A stretch of 64,000 bases of DNA from Demequina maris (GCF_000971155.1 NZ_BBLX01000014.1:1-64000), one strand, 5' to 3'; shown: positions 41,220-51,249, counted from the first letter of the stretch. Numbers and translations: made by a program. Notes: a model not told the origin generated them from the letters alone.

Positions 41220-41551
41220 GCGTGCGTCGGCGCCGCGCGGATCGACAGCGGGGCTCGGCGCGGCGCCGAGAGGACCTGTTCGCGCTCCGCGAGAAGGGGC
41301 GAAAGGCACGTTGCGGGCCCCTTCATCGGGCGTATGGTGGTCATGACGTCGGACCGCGGTAGCCCCGGGCTCCAACATCAGCCGCCTCGAGCGGCCTTCG
41401 CGCCGACTGGCGCTCCCGGTCCGACGTCTTCACCTCTCCCGCCCGCCGGACAGTCCGAACGGATCTCGCCGCGACACGCCGGTTCGAGTTCCCTGCAGGC
41501 CGCGACGCGCTGGCGATCCGGGACCCACTCCGTTCGTAGTGTCGGAGGGGG
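41220..41551. other. Convergent gap with two hairpins
   Basis: These 332 bases lie between the ends of GH36 and the MutT1-like gene and hold no credible gene. Hairpin 1 is CTCGGCG (41254-41260) with CGCCGAG (41264-41270). Hairpin 2 is GAAGGGGC (41293-41300) with GCCCCTTC (41317-41324), followed by TTCATC. Either could terminate the galactoside operon. I see nothing else in the remaining 220 bases. Confidence 0.55.
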
Positions 41552-42523
41552 TCAGACGTGGACGCGCAGCAGGTGCGTCTCGACCGCGATCACCACGGGA
41601 CCCGACTCCCAGTCGGCGACGTGCGCGACCAGCACGCCGCCGGCGGGCAGGTACGGGTTCTTCCGCGGCAGCGCGCCGCGCGTGTACGGGCGCACGGCCG
41701 CGCGCAGCATCTCGACGATGGTGGGCAGCGTCGGCCGGTGCACGCACACCGCGCGCGCCGTCTTCTTGCGCAGCAGCGCGTTGAACGTCTTGGCCGTGTC
41801 CAGCGGCTTCGCGGCGTGCCCCGGCTCGGTGAGGCTCTCGTGGGTCCGCACCTTCACATCGAGCGCCGCCGCGTAGGGACCCACGGTGTCGGCGCAGCGC
41901 CGTGCGGGGGAGGACTCGACCTTGGCGACGCCGAACGCCGCGAGCAGCGGCACCAGCTCGGCGGCGCGTCGCTGGCCGTTCTTGGTCAGCGGGCGCAGCA
42001 GGTCGGAGCGGTGCCAGGCGGCGCGGCGCTTGGCCCGCGCGTGCCGCACGATCACGAACGGCCGCGTGTCGAGGCGGTCCGCGGCGTACGCGTCGACCAG
42101 CGCGTCGAGCGGGCGCAGGTCGTCGGGGAACGTGATGAGCTTGTGCGCCTCGGGCACCGACAGCCACCGGAGCCGGTCGATCTCGTTCTTCGACGCGCTC
42201 TTGAACGTGGGCCGGGCGCGCACCGCGCGGGACGTCGGCGACATCACCTCGGCCGCCCAGTACTTCACGACCTTCTGCTTCTCCCCGATGGGGTAGCGCA
42301 GCGTCGGGAGCGGCTGGCCGAGCACCACCTGCTTGCCGGTCTCCTCGGCGACCTCGCGCACCGCGCACTCGGCCAGGGACTCGCCCGGGTCGAGCTTGCC
42401 CTTGGGCCACGACCAGTCGTTGTAGCGCGGACGATGGACCGCCAGCACCTGGAGCTCGCCCTCACGGACGCGCCACACCAGGGCACCGGCGGCCACGACG
42501 GTGCCCGCGGGGTGGTGGCTCAC
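41552..42523 (-). CDS. Nudix hydrolase / histidine phosphatase fusion (MutT1-like)
   Basis: A 323-residue two-domain protein. The N-terminal Nudix box is [22 protein letters not shown] (key Gly, Glu, Arg-Glu, Glu-Glu) near residues 40-61. The C-terminal half is a histidine phosphatase that begins [15 protein letters not shown], with the catalytic RHA motif. It matches mycobacterial MutT1, which clears 8-oxo-guanine nucleotides and diadenosine polyphosphates. The GTG start overlaps the ppk stop (GTGA), so translation is coupled; ppk-mutT1 linkage is also seen in mycobacteria as I recall. Confidence 0.92.
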   Translation of the reverse strand: MSHHPAGTVVAAGALVWRVREGELQVLAVHRPRYNDWSWPKGKLDPGESLAECAVREVAEETGKQVVLGQPLPTLRYPIGEKQKVVKYWAAEVMSPTSRAVRARPTFKSASKNEIDRLRWLSVPEAHKLITFPDDLRPLDALVDAYAADRLDTRPFVIVRHARAKRRAAWHRSDLLRPLTKNGQRRAAELVPLLAAFGVAKVESSPARRCADTVGPYAAALDVKVRTHESLTEPGHAAKPLDTAKTFNALLRKKTARAVCVHRPTLPTIVEMLRAAVRPYTRGALPRKNPYLPAGGVLVAHVADWESGPVVIAVETHLLRVHV

Positions 42524-44769
42524 TTGCCCTTGGCCCTCCGCTTCGGCTGGCGGCGGATGTAGGTCTCCTGGAGATCCTTGAGCCGGGCCCCCTCGCCGTC
42601 CGTGACGACGTGGCTCCACGACCCGTCCTCGTGCAGCTCCCAGCCGGCCACGCGGTCGCTCATCGCCATGTCGATGTTCTCGATGAGGTTCGCGGCCTGC
42701 TGCTCGTCGGGCACCGTGATGAGCGCCTCGATGCGGCGGTCCAGGTTGCGGTGCATGAGGTCCGCCGAGCCGATGTACACCTCGGGCGTGCCGTCGTTCG
42801 CGAAGCCGTAGATGCGCGAGTGCTCGAGGAAGCGTCCCAGGATCGACCGCACCCGGATGTTCTCGGAGAAGCCCGGCACACCGGGGCGCAGCGCGCAGAT
42901 GCCGCGGACGTTGACGTCGACCTTGACGCCCGCGCGCGAGGCCTCGTACAGCGCGTCGATCACCTTCTCGTCGACGATCGAGTTGACCTTGATCTTGACC
43001 CACGCCTCCTTGCCGGCGGCGGCGTGGCGGGCCTCGTTCTGGATCCGCTCGATGAGGCCCGAGCGGACGCTGTTGGGCGCGACCAGCAGGCGGCGGAACT
43101 TCGCCTTGGGCGCGTAGCCCGACAGCTGGTTGAAGAGCTTGGTGAGGTCCGCGCCCACGTCGGGGTTCTTGGTGAGCAGCCCGTAGTCCTCGTACAGGCG
43201 CGCGGTCTTCGGGTGGTAGTTGCCCGTGCCGATGTGGCTGTAGCGCTGGAGCCCGTCCTCCTCCTGGCGGACCACGAGCGACAGCTTGCAGTGCGTCTTG
43301 AGACCCACGAGGCCGTAGACCACGTGCACGCCGGCCTGCTCGAGCTTGCGGGCCCACGAGATGTTCCGCTTCTCGTCGAAGCGCGCCTTGATCTCCACGA
43401 GCGCCAGCACCTGCTTGCCCGCATGCGCCGCCTCGATGAGGGCGTCGACGATGGGGGAGTCGCCCGAGGTGCGGTACAGCGTCTGCTTGATCGCGAGCAC
43501 CCTGGGGTCGGCGGCCGCCTGCGCGAGGAAGGCCTGCACGGACGTCGAGAACGAGTCGTACGGGTGGTGCAGCAGCACGTCGCCGCGCGAGATCGCCTCG
43601 AAGATGTTCTGCTCGTCCGCGGTCTCGACGGGCGCGAGCTTGTGGTGCGTCGTGGGGCGGAACGGCGCGAACTGGATCGACGGCCGGTCGAGGTCGGCGA
43701 TCACGTTGAGGCCCGTGAGGTCCAGCGGCGCGGGCAGGTGGAACACGTCGTTGTCGGTGATGCCCAGCTCGCGCACCAGCAGCTCGCGGATCTTGGGCGG
43801 CAGGTCGTCCGCCACCTCGAGCCGCACGGCGGGGCCGAAGCGCCGCCGCAGCAGCTCCTTCTCCATCGCCTTGAGCAGGTTCTCCGCGTCGTCCTCCTCG
43901 ACCTCGACGTCCTCGTTGCGCGTGACGCGGAACGTGTAGTGGTCGACGACCTCCATGCCGGGGAACAGGTAGTCGAGGTGCGCGCCGATGACGTCCTCGA
44001 GCGGCACGAAGCTGCGCGGCTCGTCCGAGAGGGCCGAGGCGTCGGTCACCTGGCCGACATGGCCCGCGGCGTCGACGGACAGGAAGCGCGGCAGCGTCTC
44101 CGGCACCTTGACCCTGGCGAAGTAGTCCTTGCCGGTGTCGGGGTCGCGGATCTCGATCGCGAGGTTGAGGGACAGGCCCGAGATGTACGGGAACGGGTGC
44201 GCCGGGTCGACCGCGAGCGGCGTGAGCACCGGGAAGATGTCGGAGCGGAACAGCTTGCGCAGGCGCTCCTGCTCGGGGTCCTCGAGGTCGGAGTAGCGCA
44301 CCAGCTGGATGCCCTCGTTGGCCAGGGCGGGCCGCACCTGGTCCTCGAAGGTCTCGGCGTGGCGGTCCATGAGCTCATGGGCGCGCTCGGTGATCGCCTC
44401 GATCTGGCGGGTCGCGCTCATGCCGGTCGCGGACGGCACCGCGAAGCCGGCCGCGATGCGGCGCTTGAGGCCGGCGACGCGGACCATGAAGAACTCGTCG
44501 AGGTTCGACGCGAAGATCGCGAGGAAGCGCGCGCGCTCGAGCAGCGGCGTCTGCGGGTCCTCGGCCAGCTCGAGGACGCGCTCGTTGAACGCGAGCCACG
44601 ACAGCTCGCGGTCGAGGAAGCGGTCGTCGGGAAGCGGCGAGGGCGCCTCGTCCTCCTCGAACTCGACCGTCGGCACCGGATAGGTCTCCTCGGACTCCGT
44701 CACGAGGGCCGCGCCCTCGGCGGGTGCGGGGGCGGGGGTCGCGTCGTTGATGTCGAGGCTCTCAGGCAT
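42520..44769 (-). CDS. ppk: Polyphosphate kinase 1
   Basis: A 749-residue enzyme that makes polyphosphate from ATP. The N-terminal domain has [19 protein letters not shown] and [19 protein letters not shown]. The autophosphorylated His is in [17 protein letters not shown], and the second active-site His is in [18 protein letters not shown] is the phosphate-binding loop. The first 50 residues are an acidic extension. The gene is the first of a two-gene unit with the MutT1-like protein, linking polyphosphate and nucleotide clean-up. Confidence 0.96.
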   Translation of the reverse strand: MPESLDINDATPAPAPAEGAALVTESEETYPVPTVEFEEDEAPSPLPDDRFLDRELSWLAFNERVLELAEDPQTPLLERARFLAIFASNLDEFFMVRVAGLKRRIAAGFAVPSATGMSATRQIEAITERAHELMDRHAETFEDQVRPALANEGIQLVRYSDLEDPEQERLRKLFRSDIFPVLTPLAVDPAHPFPYISGLSLNLAIEIRDPDTGKDYFARVKVPETLPRFLSVDAAGHVGQVTDASALSDEPRSFVPLEDVIGAHLDYLFPGMEVVDHYTFRVTRNEDVEVEEDDAENLLKAMEKELLRRRFGPAVRLEVADDLPPKIRELLVRELGITDNDVFHLPAPLDLTGLNVIADLDRPSIQFAPFRPTTHHKLAPVETADEQNIFEAISRGDVLLHHPYDSFSTSVQAFLAQAAADPRVLAIKQTLYRTSGDSPIVDALIEAAHAGKQVLALVEIKARFDEKRNISWARKLEQAGVHVVYGLVGLKTHCKLSLVVRQEEDGLQRYSHIGTGNYHPKTARLYEDYGLLTKNPDVGADLTKLFNQLSGYAPKAKFRRLLVAPNSVRSGLIERIQNEARHAAAGKEAWVKIKVNSIVDEKVIDALYEASRAGVKVDVNVRGICALRPGVPGFSENIRVRSILGRFLEHSRIYGFANDGTPEVYIGSADLMHRNLDRRIEALITVPDEQQAANLIENIDMAMSDRVAGWELHEDGSWSHVVTDGEGARLKDLQETYIRRQPKRRAKGK

Positions 44770-44826
44770 GGGGCCATGCTTCCACGCGCCGCTGGCCCCC
44801 GCCACCCCCCGCGGGGCCAGGCCGGC

Positions 44827-44856
44827 TTGTATGTTTCAGTTGTTTCAGGTCATACT
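44827..44856 (+). promoter_or_regulatory. Predicted promoter of the GbsR/MarR-ABC operon (leaderless)
   Basis: TTGTAT (44827-44832), 18 bases, CATACT (44851-44856). The predicted transcript start falls at or next to the ATG at 44863, so the regulator mRNA is probably leaderless. The palindrome listed next overlaps the -10 box. Confidence 0.5.
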
Positions 44857-44860
44857 GAAA
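44843..44860 (+). promoter_or_regulatory. Palindromic operator of the GbsR/MarR-type regulator
   Basis: TTTCAG, 6 bases, CTGAAA: a perfect palindrome covering the -10 box and ending 2 bases before ATG. A third half site, TTTCAGT at 44834-44840, also pairs with ACTGAAA at 44854-44860. The position implies autorepression. Two similar palindromes occur at 58379 and 58461. Confidence 0.65.
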
Positions 44861-44862
44861 TC

Positions 44863-45327
44863 ATGCCGCTGGACGATGCGCAGCACGAGTACGTGGACAA
44901 GGTCGCCACCTTCTTCGCGATGCTCGGCTCGGCGCGCGCGTGGGCCGAGATCCTGGGCTGGCTGATGATCTGCGAGCCCGCGGAGCAGACGCAGGCGCAG
45001 ATCGCCGAGGACCTCGGGCTCAGCGCCGGCACCGTCTCCACGCAGCTGCGCTCCCACGTCCAGCTGGGCATGGTCGAGCAGGTGCGCGTGCGTGGCGACC
45101 GCACACAGCGCTACCGCCTCCGTCCCGGCGCCTGGTACGGCGTCATGGCCTCCGAGCTCGAGCGCATCCGCGCCCTCGGCGACCTCGCGCGCGCGGGCGA
45201 GACAGTTCTTCCCCGGGACCGGCCCGAACGGGTCACGGAGCTCGGCGACCTCGCCGACTTCTTCGCACGTGAATGGCCTCCGCTGATGGAGCGCATGACG
45301 GCAGAGCTTGAGAAGGGATCAGCATGA
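44863..45327 (+). CDS. GbsR/MarR-type winged-helix transcriptional regulator
   Basis: A 154-residue DNA-binding protein. The N-terminal helix has DKVATFFAMLGSARAWAEILGWLM. The winged helix is QTQAQIAEDLGLSAGTVSTQLRSHVQLGMVEQVRVRGDRTQRYRL, with the recognition helix around TVSTQLRS. The pattern fits GbsR-like members of the MarR clan. Its stop overlaps the ATPase start (ATGA), so it is the first gene of an exporter operon and probably controls it in response to an exported compound or membrane stress (inference). Confidence 0.87.
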   Translation: MPLDDAQHEYVDKVATFFAMLGSARAWAEILGWLMICEPAEQTQAQIAEDLGLSAGTVSTQLRSHVQLGMVEQVRVRGDRTQRYRLRPGAWYGVMASELERIRALGDLARAGETVLPRDRPERVTELGDLADFFAREWPPLMERMTAELEKGSA

Positions 45328-46283
45328 CCACCACCCCCGCCATCGAGACGATCGGCCTGACCAAGCACTTCGGCGACGTCGCCGCGGTGCAGGACGTCTC
45401 GCTCCAGATCGGCCCCGGCGAGATCTTCGGCTTCCTCGGCCCCAACGGCGCCGGCAAGTCGACCACCATCCGCTGCCTCCTCGACCTCATCCGCCCCACC
45501 GCGGGGGAGTGCCGGATCGCCGGCCTCGACGCCCGCAAGGACGCGGTCGAGATCCGTCGCCACCTCGGCTTCCTGCCGTCGGACCTCGCCCTCTACCCGA
45601 ACCTCACCGGGCGCGAGACGCTGCAGTTCCTCGCCAACCTGCGCGGCGGTGTCGACTGGGCGTGGGTGGACGCGCTGTCCGAGCGCTTCGACGCGGACCT
45701 CGGAAAGAAGGTCGGCGAGCTGTCCTCGGGCAACCGCCAGAAGGTCGGGCTCATCCAGGCCTTCATGAACCGTCCCGAGGTGGTCATCCTTGACGAGCCG
45801 ATCACCGGCCTCGACCCGCTCGTCCAGCTCGAGTTCCACACCCTCATGCGCGAGCACGTCGACGAGGGCAACACCGTGTTCCTGTCGAGCCACACGCTGT
45901 CCGAGGTCGAGCGCGTCGCGGACCGCGTCGGCTTCATCCGCCGCGGCCACCTCATCGCCGTCGAGCGGATGGACGAGCTCAAGGACAAGGCCCTGCGCCG
46001 TGTCACCCTCGAGTTCGACCGCCCGGTGCCCGCCTCCGCCTTCGAGGGCGTCGAGGGCGTCCACACCGTGTCGGCCGAGGGCGACACCGTCACGGCGCAG
46101 TACGAGGGCTCGATGGCGCCGCTGCTCAAGGTCGCCACCGCGCACGAGGTGATCTCGCTCAGCTCGGCGAGCGTCGACCTCGACGAGATCTTCCTCGAGT
46201 TCTACCGCGACGAGGTGACCGAGGCCGAGGGCGACGAGGCGCCCGCGCCCGCCGCCGCATCGTCCGCCGCGGAGCGTGCGTGA
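45324..46283 (+). CDS. ABC exporter ATP-binding protein
   Basis: A 319-residue ATPase of the ABC-2 export class. It has Walker A GPNGAGKST near residue 40, signature LSSGNRQKVG near residue 134, Walker B VVILDEPITGLDP near residue 154 and the switch His in LSSHTLSE. The C-terminal 100 residues are the extra domain typical of drug or antibiotic exporters. It is coupled to the regulator before and the permease after. Confidence 0.93.
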   Translation: MTTTPAIETIGLTKHFGDVAAVQDVSLQIGPGEIFGFLGPNGAGKSTTIRCLLDLIRPTAGECRIAGLDARKDAVEIRRHLGFLPSDLALYPNLTGRETLQFLANLRGGVDWAWVDALSERFDADLGKKVGELSSGNRQKVGLIQAFMNRPEVVILDEPITGLDPLVQLEFHTLMREHVDEGNTVFLSSHTLSEVERVADRVGFIRRGHLIAVERMDELKDKALRRVTLEFDRPVPASAFEGVEGVHTVSAEGDTVTAQYEGSMAPLLKVATAHEVISLSSASVDLDEIFLEFYRDEVTEAEGDEAPAPAAASSAAERA

Positions 46284-47938
46284 TGCTCCAGACCCTGTAC
46301 CTCAAGACGGTCCGCGACCGCTGGCTCGGCGCCCTCATCGGCGTCGGCTCGCTGTGGCTCGTCGCGGTCTTCGGCATGTGGGCGTACGCCGGCATCGGGG
46401 ACGATGCGGTGGCATTCTTCGACGAGATGCCCGAGTTCTACTCGACCCTCATCGGCATCAGCGGGGACGCGGGCGTCACCGGCCTGATGATGTCGATGAT
46501 GTTCAACTTCCTCGGACCGTTCGTGGTCGCCGGCATCGCGATCTCGATGGGCGCCGCGGCGATCGCCGGCGAGGAGCGGGACGGCACGATGAACGTGCTC
46601 ACCACCGCGCCCCGCTCGCGCTCGCGGCTGTTCGCCTCGAAGTCGCTCGCGATCCTCACGATCGCGCTCGCGGTCAACGTGCTGGCGTGGCTGGGCTACT
46701 TCGGCATCACGGTGATGTTCGGCGAGCCGACCGCTGGCGTGGACATCGGCGCCGCGACGCTCCACGTCCTCGTCGTGTCGATGCTCTACGGCGCGGTCGC
46801 GCTCGCGATAGGCGCCGCCACCGGCCAGCAGCAGCTCGCCTCGGGCATCGCCACCGCCTTCCTGGTGGTGTCGTTCCTCGCCTCGGGCCTGCTGCCGATG
46901 TTCCAGGGGTGGGAGGACTGGGCGAAGATCTTCCCCTGGCACTACATCAACGCCTCCGCGCCGCTCACCAACGGCGTCGACTGGGGCCAGATGGGCGTGC
47001 TCCTCGCGATCACCGCGGCGCTCGTGCTCGTCGGCTGGGCGGCGCTGGTGCGCCGCGACCTGCGCTCGGGCGAGGGGCGGCTGCCGCTGGTCGCGCGCCT
47101 GCAGGAGGACGAGCGGCTCGCGCCGGTCCTCGCGATGCTGCAGGGCGGCTCCAGCACGCGCGGCATGGTCGGCATGGCGCTCAGCGACTCGCGCGCGCTC
47201 GTCACCATCGCGGGCGGCGGGATGTTCTTCATGATGGCCGTCATGGGCCCGCTGTTCAACGCGGTCTCGGACTTCGTGGGGCAGTTCGCGGAGGCCTTCC
47301 CCGACTCGATCATGGCGATGGTCGGCTTCGCCGACTACTCGCGCCCCGAGGGCTGGTACCACGGCGAGGGGCTGTCGATCCTGGCGCCCGTCGCGATCGC
47401 CGTGCCCGCCATCGCCGCCGGTGCCGCGCTCGCCCGCGAGGAGCAGCGCCGCACCATCTCCGTGCTGCTGACCTCGCAGGTGTCGCGCGCGACGGTGGCG
47501 TGGCGCCGCGCGACGGCCATGGTGCTCGTGTCGTTCGCCGTGGCCGCGATGATCGCCGCCGGCATCGCGCTCGGAAACTGGATCGGCTCGCTCGGCATGT
47601 CCTACGCGAACATCGCCGCGACCGGGCTGCTGATCGCGGGGCTCGGCACCGTGCTCGGCGCCGCGTCCTTCGCGGCGGGCGCGTTCACGGGCGTCCCACG
47701 CATCGCGATCGGCACGGGCACGGGCGTCGCGATCATCGGCTGGGCGCTCACGGCCTTCGCCGCCGTGAACGATGCGCTCGAGCCGATCGCCCACGTGTCG
47801 CCGTACTACTACGTGACGTGGGGGTTCCCGCTCGACAACGGCCTGTACTGGTACCAGCCGGTGGTGCTGTTCGGAGCGACCGCGGTGCTCCTCGCGCTCG
47901 GCGTGGCGGGCTACCGCGCGCGCGACCTCAGGGGCTGA
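46283..47938 (+). CDS. ABC exporter permease, 12-helix
   Basis: A 551-residue integral membrane protein with about 12 helices in two similar halves. Each half has an ABC-2 pattern: AGEERDGTMNVLTTAPRSRSRL in the first and AREEQRRTISVLLTSQVSRATV in the second. It resembles permeases of actinobacterial polyketide-antibiotic exporters, and a single chain can form the whole channel. The ATG shares one base with the ATPase stop; a GTG one codon earlier is possible. Substrate unknown. Confidence 0.9.
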   Translation: MLQTLYLKTVRDRWLGALIGVGSLWLVAVFGMWAYAGIGDDAVAFFDEMPEFYSTLIGISGDAGVTGLMMSMMFNFLGPFVVAGIAISMGAAAIAGEERDGTMNVLTTAPRSRSRLFASKSLAILTIALAVNVLAWLGYFGITVMFGEPTAGVDIGAATLHVLVVSMLYGAVALAIGAATGQQQLASGIATAFLVVSFLASGLLPMFQGWEDWAKIFPWHYINASAPLTNGVDWGQMGVLLAITAALVLVGWAALVRRDLRSGEGRLPLVARLQEDERLAPVLAMLQGGSSTRGMVGMALSDSRALVTIAGGGMFFMMAVMGPLFNAVSDFVGQFAEAFPDSIMAMVGFADYSRPEGWYHGEGLSILAPVAIAVPAIAAGAALAREEQRRTISVLLTSQVSRATVAWRRATAMVLVSFAVAAMIAAGIALGNWIGSLGMSYANIAATGLLIAGLGTVLGAASFAAGAFTGVPRIAIGTGTGVAIIGWALTAFAAVNDALEPIAHVSPYYYVTWGFPLDNGLYWYQPVVLFGATAVLLALGVAGYRARDLRG

Positions 47939-48392
47939 GCGTGAGCGTGAAGAACCGCGAGTGGGGGTCCTCGACGTAGTCGGCGAACGGCGCGCAATCG
48001 ACGAATCCCGCGCGCGCGTAGAGACGATGCGCGGCCGCGAAGTACGCCTCGGTCCCGGTCTCGAGGCTCACCCGGGTGCAGCCCTGCGCGCGGGCGGCGT
48101 CGACTAGCGCGTCGAGCACCGCCGCCGCGACGCCGGCGCCGCGGTACCCGTGCGCCGTCCGCATCGACTTGACCTCCGCGTGCCCGTCGCCGAGCTCGGC
48201 CAGCGCGCCCACGCCCATGAGCTCGCCGTCGGCGGTGCGTGCGGTGAGGAACGTGACGTGCGGCGCGCGCAGGCGCTCGACGTCCAGGGCGTGCACGGAC
48301 TCGGCCGGGGACGTCGCGTGCATGTCGGCCAGGTGCTCGGCCAGGAGCGCGACCACGTCGGGGACGGCCGGGTCGGCCACGGAGATCTGCAT
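47928..48392 (-). CDS. GNAT-family N-acetyltransferase
   Basis: A 154-residue acetyltransferase. The acetyl-CoA loop is MRTAHGYRGAGVAAAVLDALVDAARAQG (key Arg, Gly, Gly, Ala), preceded by strand GHAEVKS. The end reads AYFAAAHRLYARAGFVDCAPFADY, typical of the GNAT fold. The target could be a small molecule or a protein N-terminus. Its last 11 bases overlap the end of the convergent exporter permease gene. Confidence 0.9.
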   Translation of the reverse strand: MQISVADPAVPDVVALLAEHLADMHATSPAESVHALDVERLRAPHVTFLTARTADGELMGVGALAELGDGHAEVKSMRTAHGYRGAGVAAAVLDALVDAARAQGCTRVSLETGTEAYFAAAHRLYARAGFVDCAPFADYVEDPHSRFFTLTLSP

Positions 48393-48546
48393 GGACGCAT
48401 CGTGCCACCCGGCGCGCTGCCGTCGACACGGGGGACCGCCCGCGCCATGCTGACAGGTGTGGGACCTGGGGTGACGCGAGGGCGCGCACGATGCGCTAGT
48501 TTTTCCCTAGGTGGAGAATAAGCATCCATCGAGAAGGGTGACCCCG

Positions 48547-49584
48547 ATGAAGGCGATGATCCTCAAGGAGTTCCGCGAGCTCCGCCGCGACCGGCGCACG
48601 ATGGCGATGCTGATCATCCTGCCGATCGTGCTGCTCACGATCTTCGGTTACGCGGCCAACTTCACGGTCGACTCGATCCCCACGCGCGTGATCGGGCCCG
48701 GCGCCGAGCAGGTCGCGGCCAACGCGCCCGACCTCTTCGACATCGGCGAGGTCGACACGGACGCGACGACGGACGATGCGCTGACCTGGATGCAGGACAA
48801 CGACACCGAGGTCGTGATCGACACCACGACGCAGCCGCCGACCGCCTACATCGACGGCGCGAGCCTCTTCACCGCGCAGAGCGCCTCCGCGGCCTTCGGC
48901 CGCATGGGCGACCAGGTGCAGGTCGACATCCTCTACAACCCCGACCTCGACACCTCGTGGGTGATGGTGCCGGCGCTGATCGGCCTCATCCTCACGTTCA
49001 TCGGCACGATCATCACGTCGATCGGGCTGGTCAAGGAGCGCCAGACCGGCACGCTCGAGCAGCTCGCGGTGATGCCCCTCAAGCCCGCCGACGTCATCGT
49101 CGGCAAGATCGCGCCGTACTTCCTGCTGGCGTCCTTCGACATGCTCGTGGTCACCTTGCTGGGCGTCTGGATCTTCGACGTGCCGTTCAACGGCAACCCG
49201 TGGTTGTTCGCGCTGGGCGCGGGCATCTTCCTGTTCGTCGTGCTCGGGCTCGGCGTGCTGATCTCGACCGCGTCGCAGACCCAGGCGCAGGCGATCCAGC
49301 TCGCGATCATGATGCTGCTGCCGCAGATCCTGCTGTCGGGCTTCATCTTCCCGCTCGACGCGATGCCCACCGCGATCGCCGCGATCGGCCGCTGCCTGCC
49401 GCTCACCTACTTCGTCGAGATCGCGCAGGGCATCTTCCTGCGCGGCGCGGGGATCGAGGCGCTGTGGCTGCCGTACGTCGTGCTCACCGGCATGGCGCTG
49501 TTCGTGTTCACCGCGGCGGTCCTGCGTTTCCGCCGCGACCTCGCCCCCAGCGCCCACCACCGGGCGAAGGCGAAGGCGGCGTGA
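48547..49584 (+). CDS. ABC-2 type transporter permease
   Basis: A 345-residue membrane protein. One N-terminal helix is followed by an extracellular domain of about 130 residues and five C-terminal helices. The ABC-2 signature is VKERQTGTLEQLAVMPLKPADVIVGK, and the end has QILLSGFIFPLDAMPTAI. It resembles YhhJ/YbhR-type drug or lipid exporters. The start was set at MKAMILKEFR, with AAGGGTG upstream; an earlier GTG gives an odd N-terminus. It is the first gene of a permease-ATPase-ATPase unit. Confidence 0.9.
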   Translation: MKAMILKEFRELRRDRRTMAMLIILPIVLLTIFGYAANFTVDSIPTRVIGPGAEQVAANAPDLFDIGEVDTDATTDDALTWMQDNDTEVVIDTTTQPPTAYIDGASLFTAQSASAAFGRMGDQVQVDILYNPDLDTSWVMVPALIGLILTFIGTIITSIGLVKERQTGTLEQLAVMPLKPADVIVGKIAPYFLLASFDMLVVTLLGVWIFDVPFNGNPWLFALGAGIFLFVVLGLGVLISTASQTQAQAIQLAIMMLLPQILLSGFIFPLDAMPTAIAAIGRCLPLTYFVEIAQGIFLRGAGIEALWLPYVVLTGMALFVFTAAVLRFRRDLAPSAHHRAKAKAA

Positions 49585-50390
49585 TGACCGCCTGGGGGGT
49601 GACCGGCCTCACCGTCGAGCGCGGCGGGCATGTCTCGCTCGCCGACGTCTCGGTGTCGGTCGACCCGGGGGAGATCGTGGCCGTCGTCGGCGGTGACGGG
49701 GCGGGCAAGACCACGCTCCTGCGGACGCTCGCCGGCGCGATCCGCCCGACGGAGGGCGAGGTGAGCGCGCCGTCGCTCGAGCGCATCGGCTTCATGCCCA
49801 CCGCCGCGGGCGTGTGGCGGGACCTGTCCGTCGACGAGAACATCGCGTTCGTCGCCGCGGCCCACGGGCTGTCCGGGAGCGTGCTCGAGGAGCGCCGCGC
49901 CGCCCTCCTCCGGGGCGCGGGCCTCGAGGGCGCGACCACGCGGCTCGCGCGCAACCTCTCGGGCGGCATGCGGCAGAAGCTCGCGTTCTCGCTCGCGATG
50001 CTCCACCGCCCCGAGCTGCTCATCCTCGACGAGCCGTCGACGGGCGTCGACCCGGTGAGCCGCGTCGACCTGTGGCGCATGGTCTCGCTCGCCGCCTCGC
50101 AGGGCGCCGCGGTCGTCATGGCCACCACCTACCTCGACGAGGCGGAGCGCGCGCACCGCGTGCTCGTGCTCAACGGGGGAGCGGTGCTGCTCGACGGCAC
50201 GCCCGCCGAGGTGCTCGACGGCGTCCCGGGCCACGTCGTGGCGGCCGATGCGCCGGGCGAGCCCGCGCGCACGTGGCGGCGGGGACGTCGGTACCGCGTG
50301 TGGTCGCCCGACGACCCGCCCGCCGGCGTCGCCCGCGTCGCCGACATCGAGGACGCCGTCGTCGCCGCGGCCATCGCGAAGGGGGACTGA
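49584..50390 (+). CDS. ABC transporter ATP-binding protein 1 of the exporter unit
   Basis: A 268-residue ATPase. The Walker A motif is VVGGDGAGKTTL near residue 36, the signature is intact as NLSGGMRQKLAF, Walker B is LLILDEPSTGVDP and the D-loop follows. The switch position reads ATTYLDEAER, with Thr in place of the usual His, which may weaken hydrolysis. It is coupled to the permease by a one-base overlap and is followed directly by a second ATPase, like the two ATPase halves fused in YbhF. Confidence 0.9.
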   Translation: MTAWGVTGLTVERGGHVSLADVSVSVDPGEIVAVVGGDGAGKTTLLRTLAGAIRPTEGEVSAPSLERIGFMPTAAGVWRDLSVDENIAFVAAAHGLSGSVLEERRAALLRGAGLEGATTRLARNLSGGMRQKLAFSLAMLHRPELLILDEPSTGVDPVSRVDLWRMVSLAASQGAAVVMATTYLDEAERAHRVLVLNGGAVLLDGTPAEVLDGVPGHVVAADAPGEPARTWRRGRRYRVWSPDDPPAGVARVADIEDAVVAAAIAKGD

Positions 50391-50391
50391 C

Positions 50392-51249
50392 GTGACCGAG
50401 CCGCTCATCCGCGCCACCGGCGTCACCCGCCGCTTCGGCGACTTCACCGCGGTCGACGACGTCTCGTTGACCGTCGGTCCCGGGGAGATCGTGGGCCTGC
50501 TCGGCGCGAACGGCGCCGGCAAGACCACGCTCATCCGCATGATCCTCGGGCTGCTGCCCCCCACGGAGGGCGCGCTCGCGCTGTTCGGGGAGCCGCCGTC
50601 CCGCGAGGGTCGGGCGCGTCTCGGCTACGTGCCGCAGGGGCTCGGGCTGTGGGACGACCTCACCGTCGCGGAGAACCTCGCCTTCGTCGACGAGGCGTTC
50701 CGGTCCCGCGCGACCGCGGTCCCCGACGCGCTCGCGGACTCGCGCGACCGCCTCGTGGGCGGCATCGGCCTCGGTCGTCAGCGCCAGCTCGCGTTCGCGG
50801 CCGCGCTCGGCCACGGGCCCGAGCTGCTCGTGCTCGACGAGCCCACCTCGGGCGTGGACCCGCTGTCGCGCGCCCGGCTGTGGGACACGGTCCACGACAG
50901 CGCGGACGCGGGCGTGGGCGTCCTGGTGACGACCCACTACATGCAGGAGGCCGAGCAGTGCGACCGCCTCGTGCTGATGTCCCAGGGCGTCGCGGTCGCC
51001 GAGGGCCAGCTCGGCGACATCACCGGCGGCACCACGGCGCTCGCGGTCCGTACCGACCGGTGGCAGGACGCCTTCGCGGCGCTCGACGACGCGGGCGTGC
51101 TCGTCATGCTGTCGGGCACCCACGTGCGCGCGGTCGACGCCGACGAGGAGCGCGTCCGCGCCGCGCTCGGCGGCCTCGCGGCGACGCTCGAGCCCGTCAC
51201 CCCCACGCTCGAGGAGGCGATGGTCGCGCGCGAGCGCACCGCCGGCTGA
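50392..51249 (+). CDS. ABC transporter ATP-binding protein 2 of the exporter unit
   Basis: A 285-residue ATPase with normal Walker A (GANGAGKTTL), Q-loop (YVPQGLGLWDD), Walker B (LLVLDEPTSGVDP) and switch His (TTHYMQEAE). The signature is degenerate: GGIGLGRQRQLAF in place of LSGGQ. The switch His is kept here and missing in ATPase 1, while the signature is intact there and altered here. In a heterodimer this would give one complete ATP site and one degenerate site. The start is GTG, one base after the previous stop. Confidence 0.9.
   Translation: MTEPLIRATGVTRRFGDFTAVDDVSLTVGPGEIVGLLGANGAGKTTLIRMILGLLPPTEGALALFGEPPSREGRARLGYVPQGLGLWDDLTVAENLAFVDEAFRSRATAVPDALADSRDRLVGGIGLGRQRQLAFAAALGHGPELLVLDEPTSGVDPLSRARLWDTVHDSADAGVGVLVTTHYMQEAEQCDRLVLMSQGVAVAEGQLGDITGGTTALAVRTDRWQDAFAALDDAGVLVMLSGTHVRAVDADEERVRAALGGLAATLEPVTPTLEEAMVARERTAG

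Noticed and set aside
41334-41876. A 180-residue plus-strand open frame after the second GH36 gene
   Set aside because: It runs antisense into the MutT1-like gene and has no recognisable domain or ribosome site.
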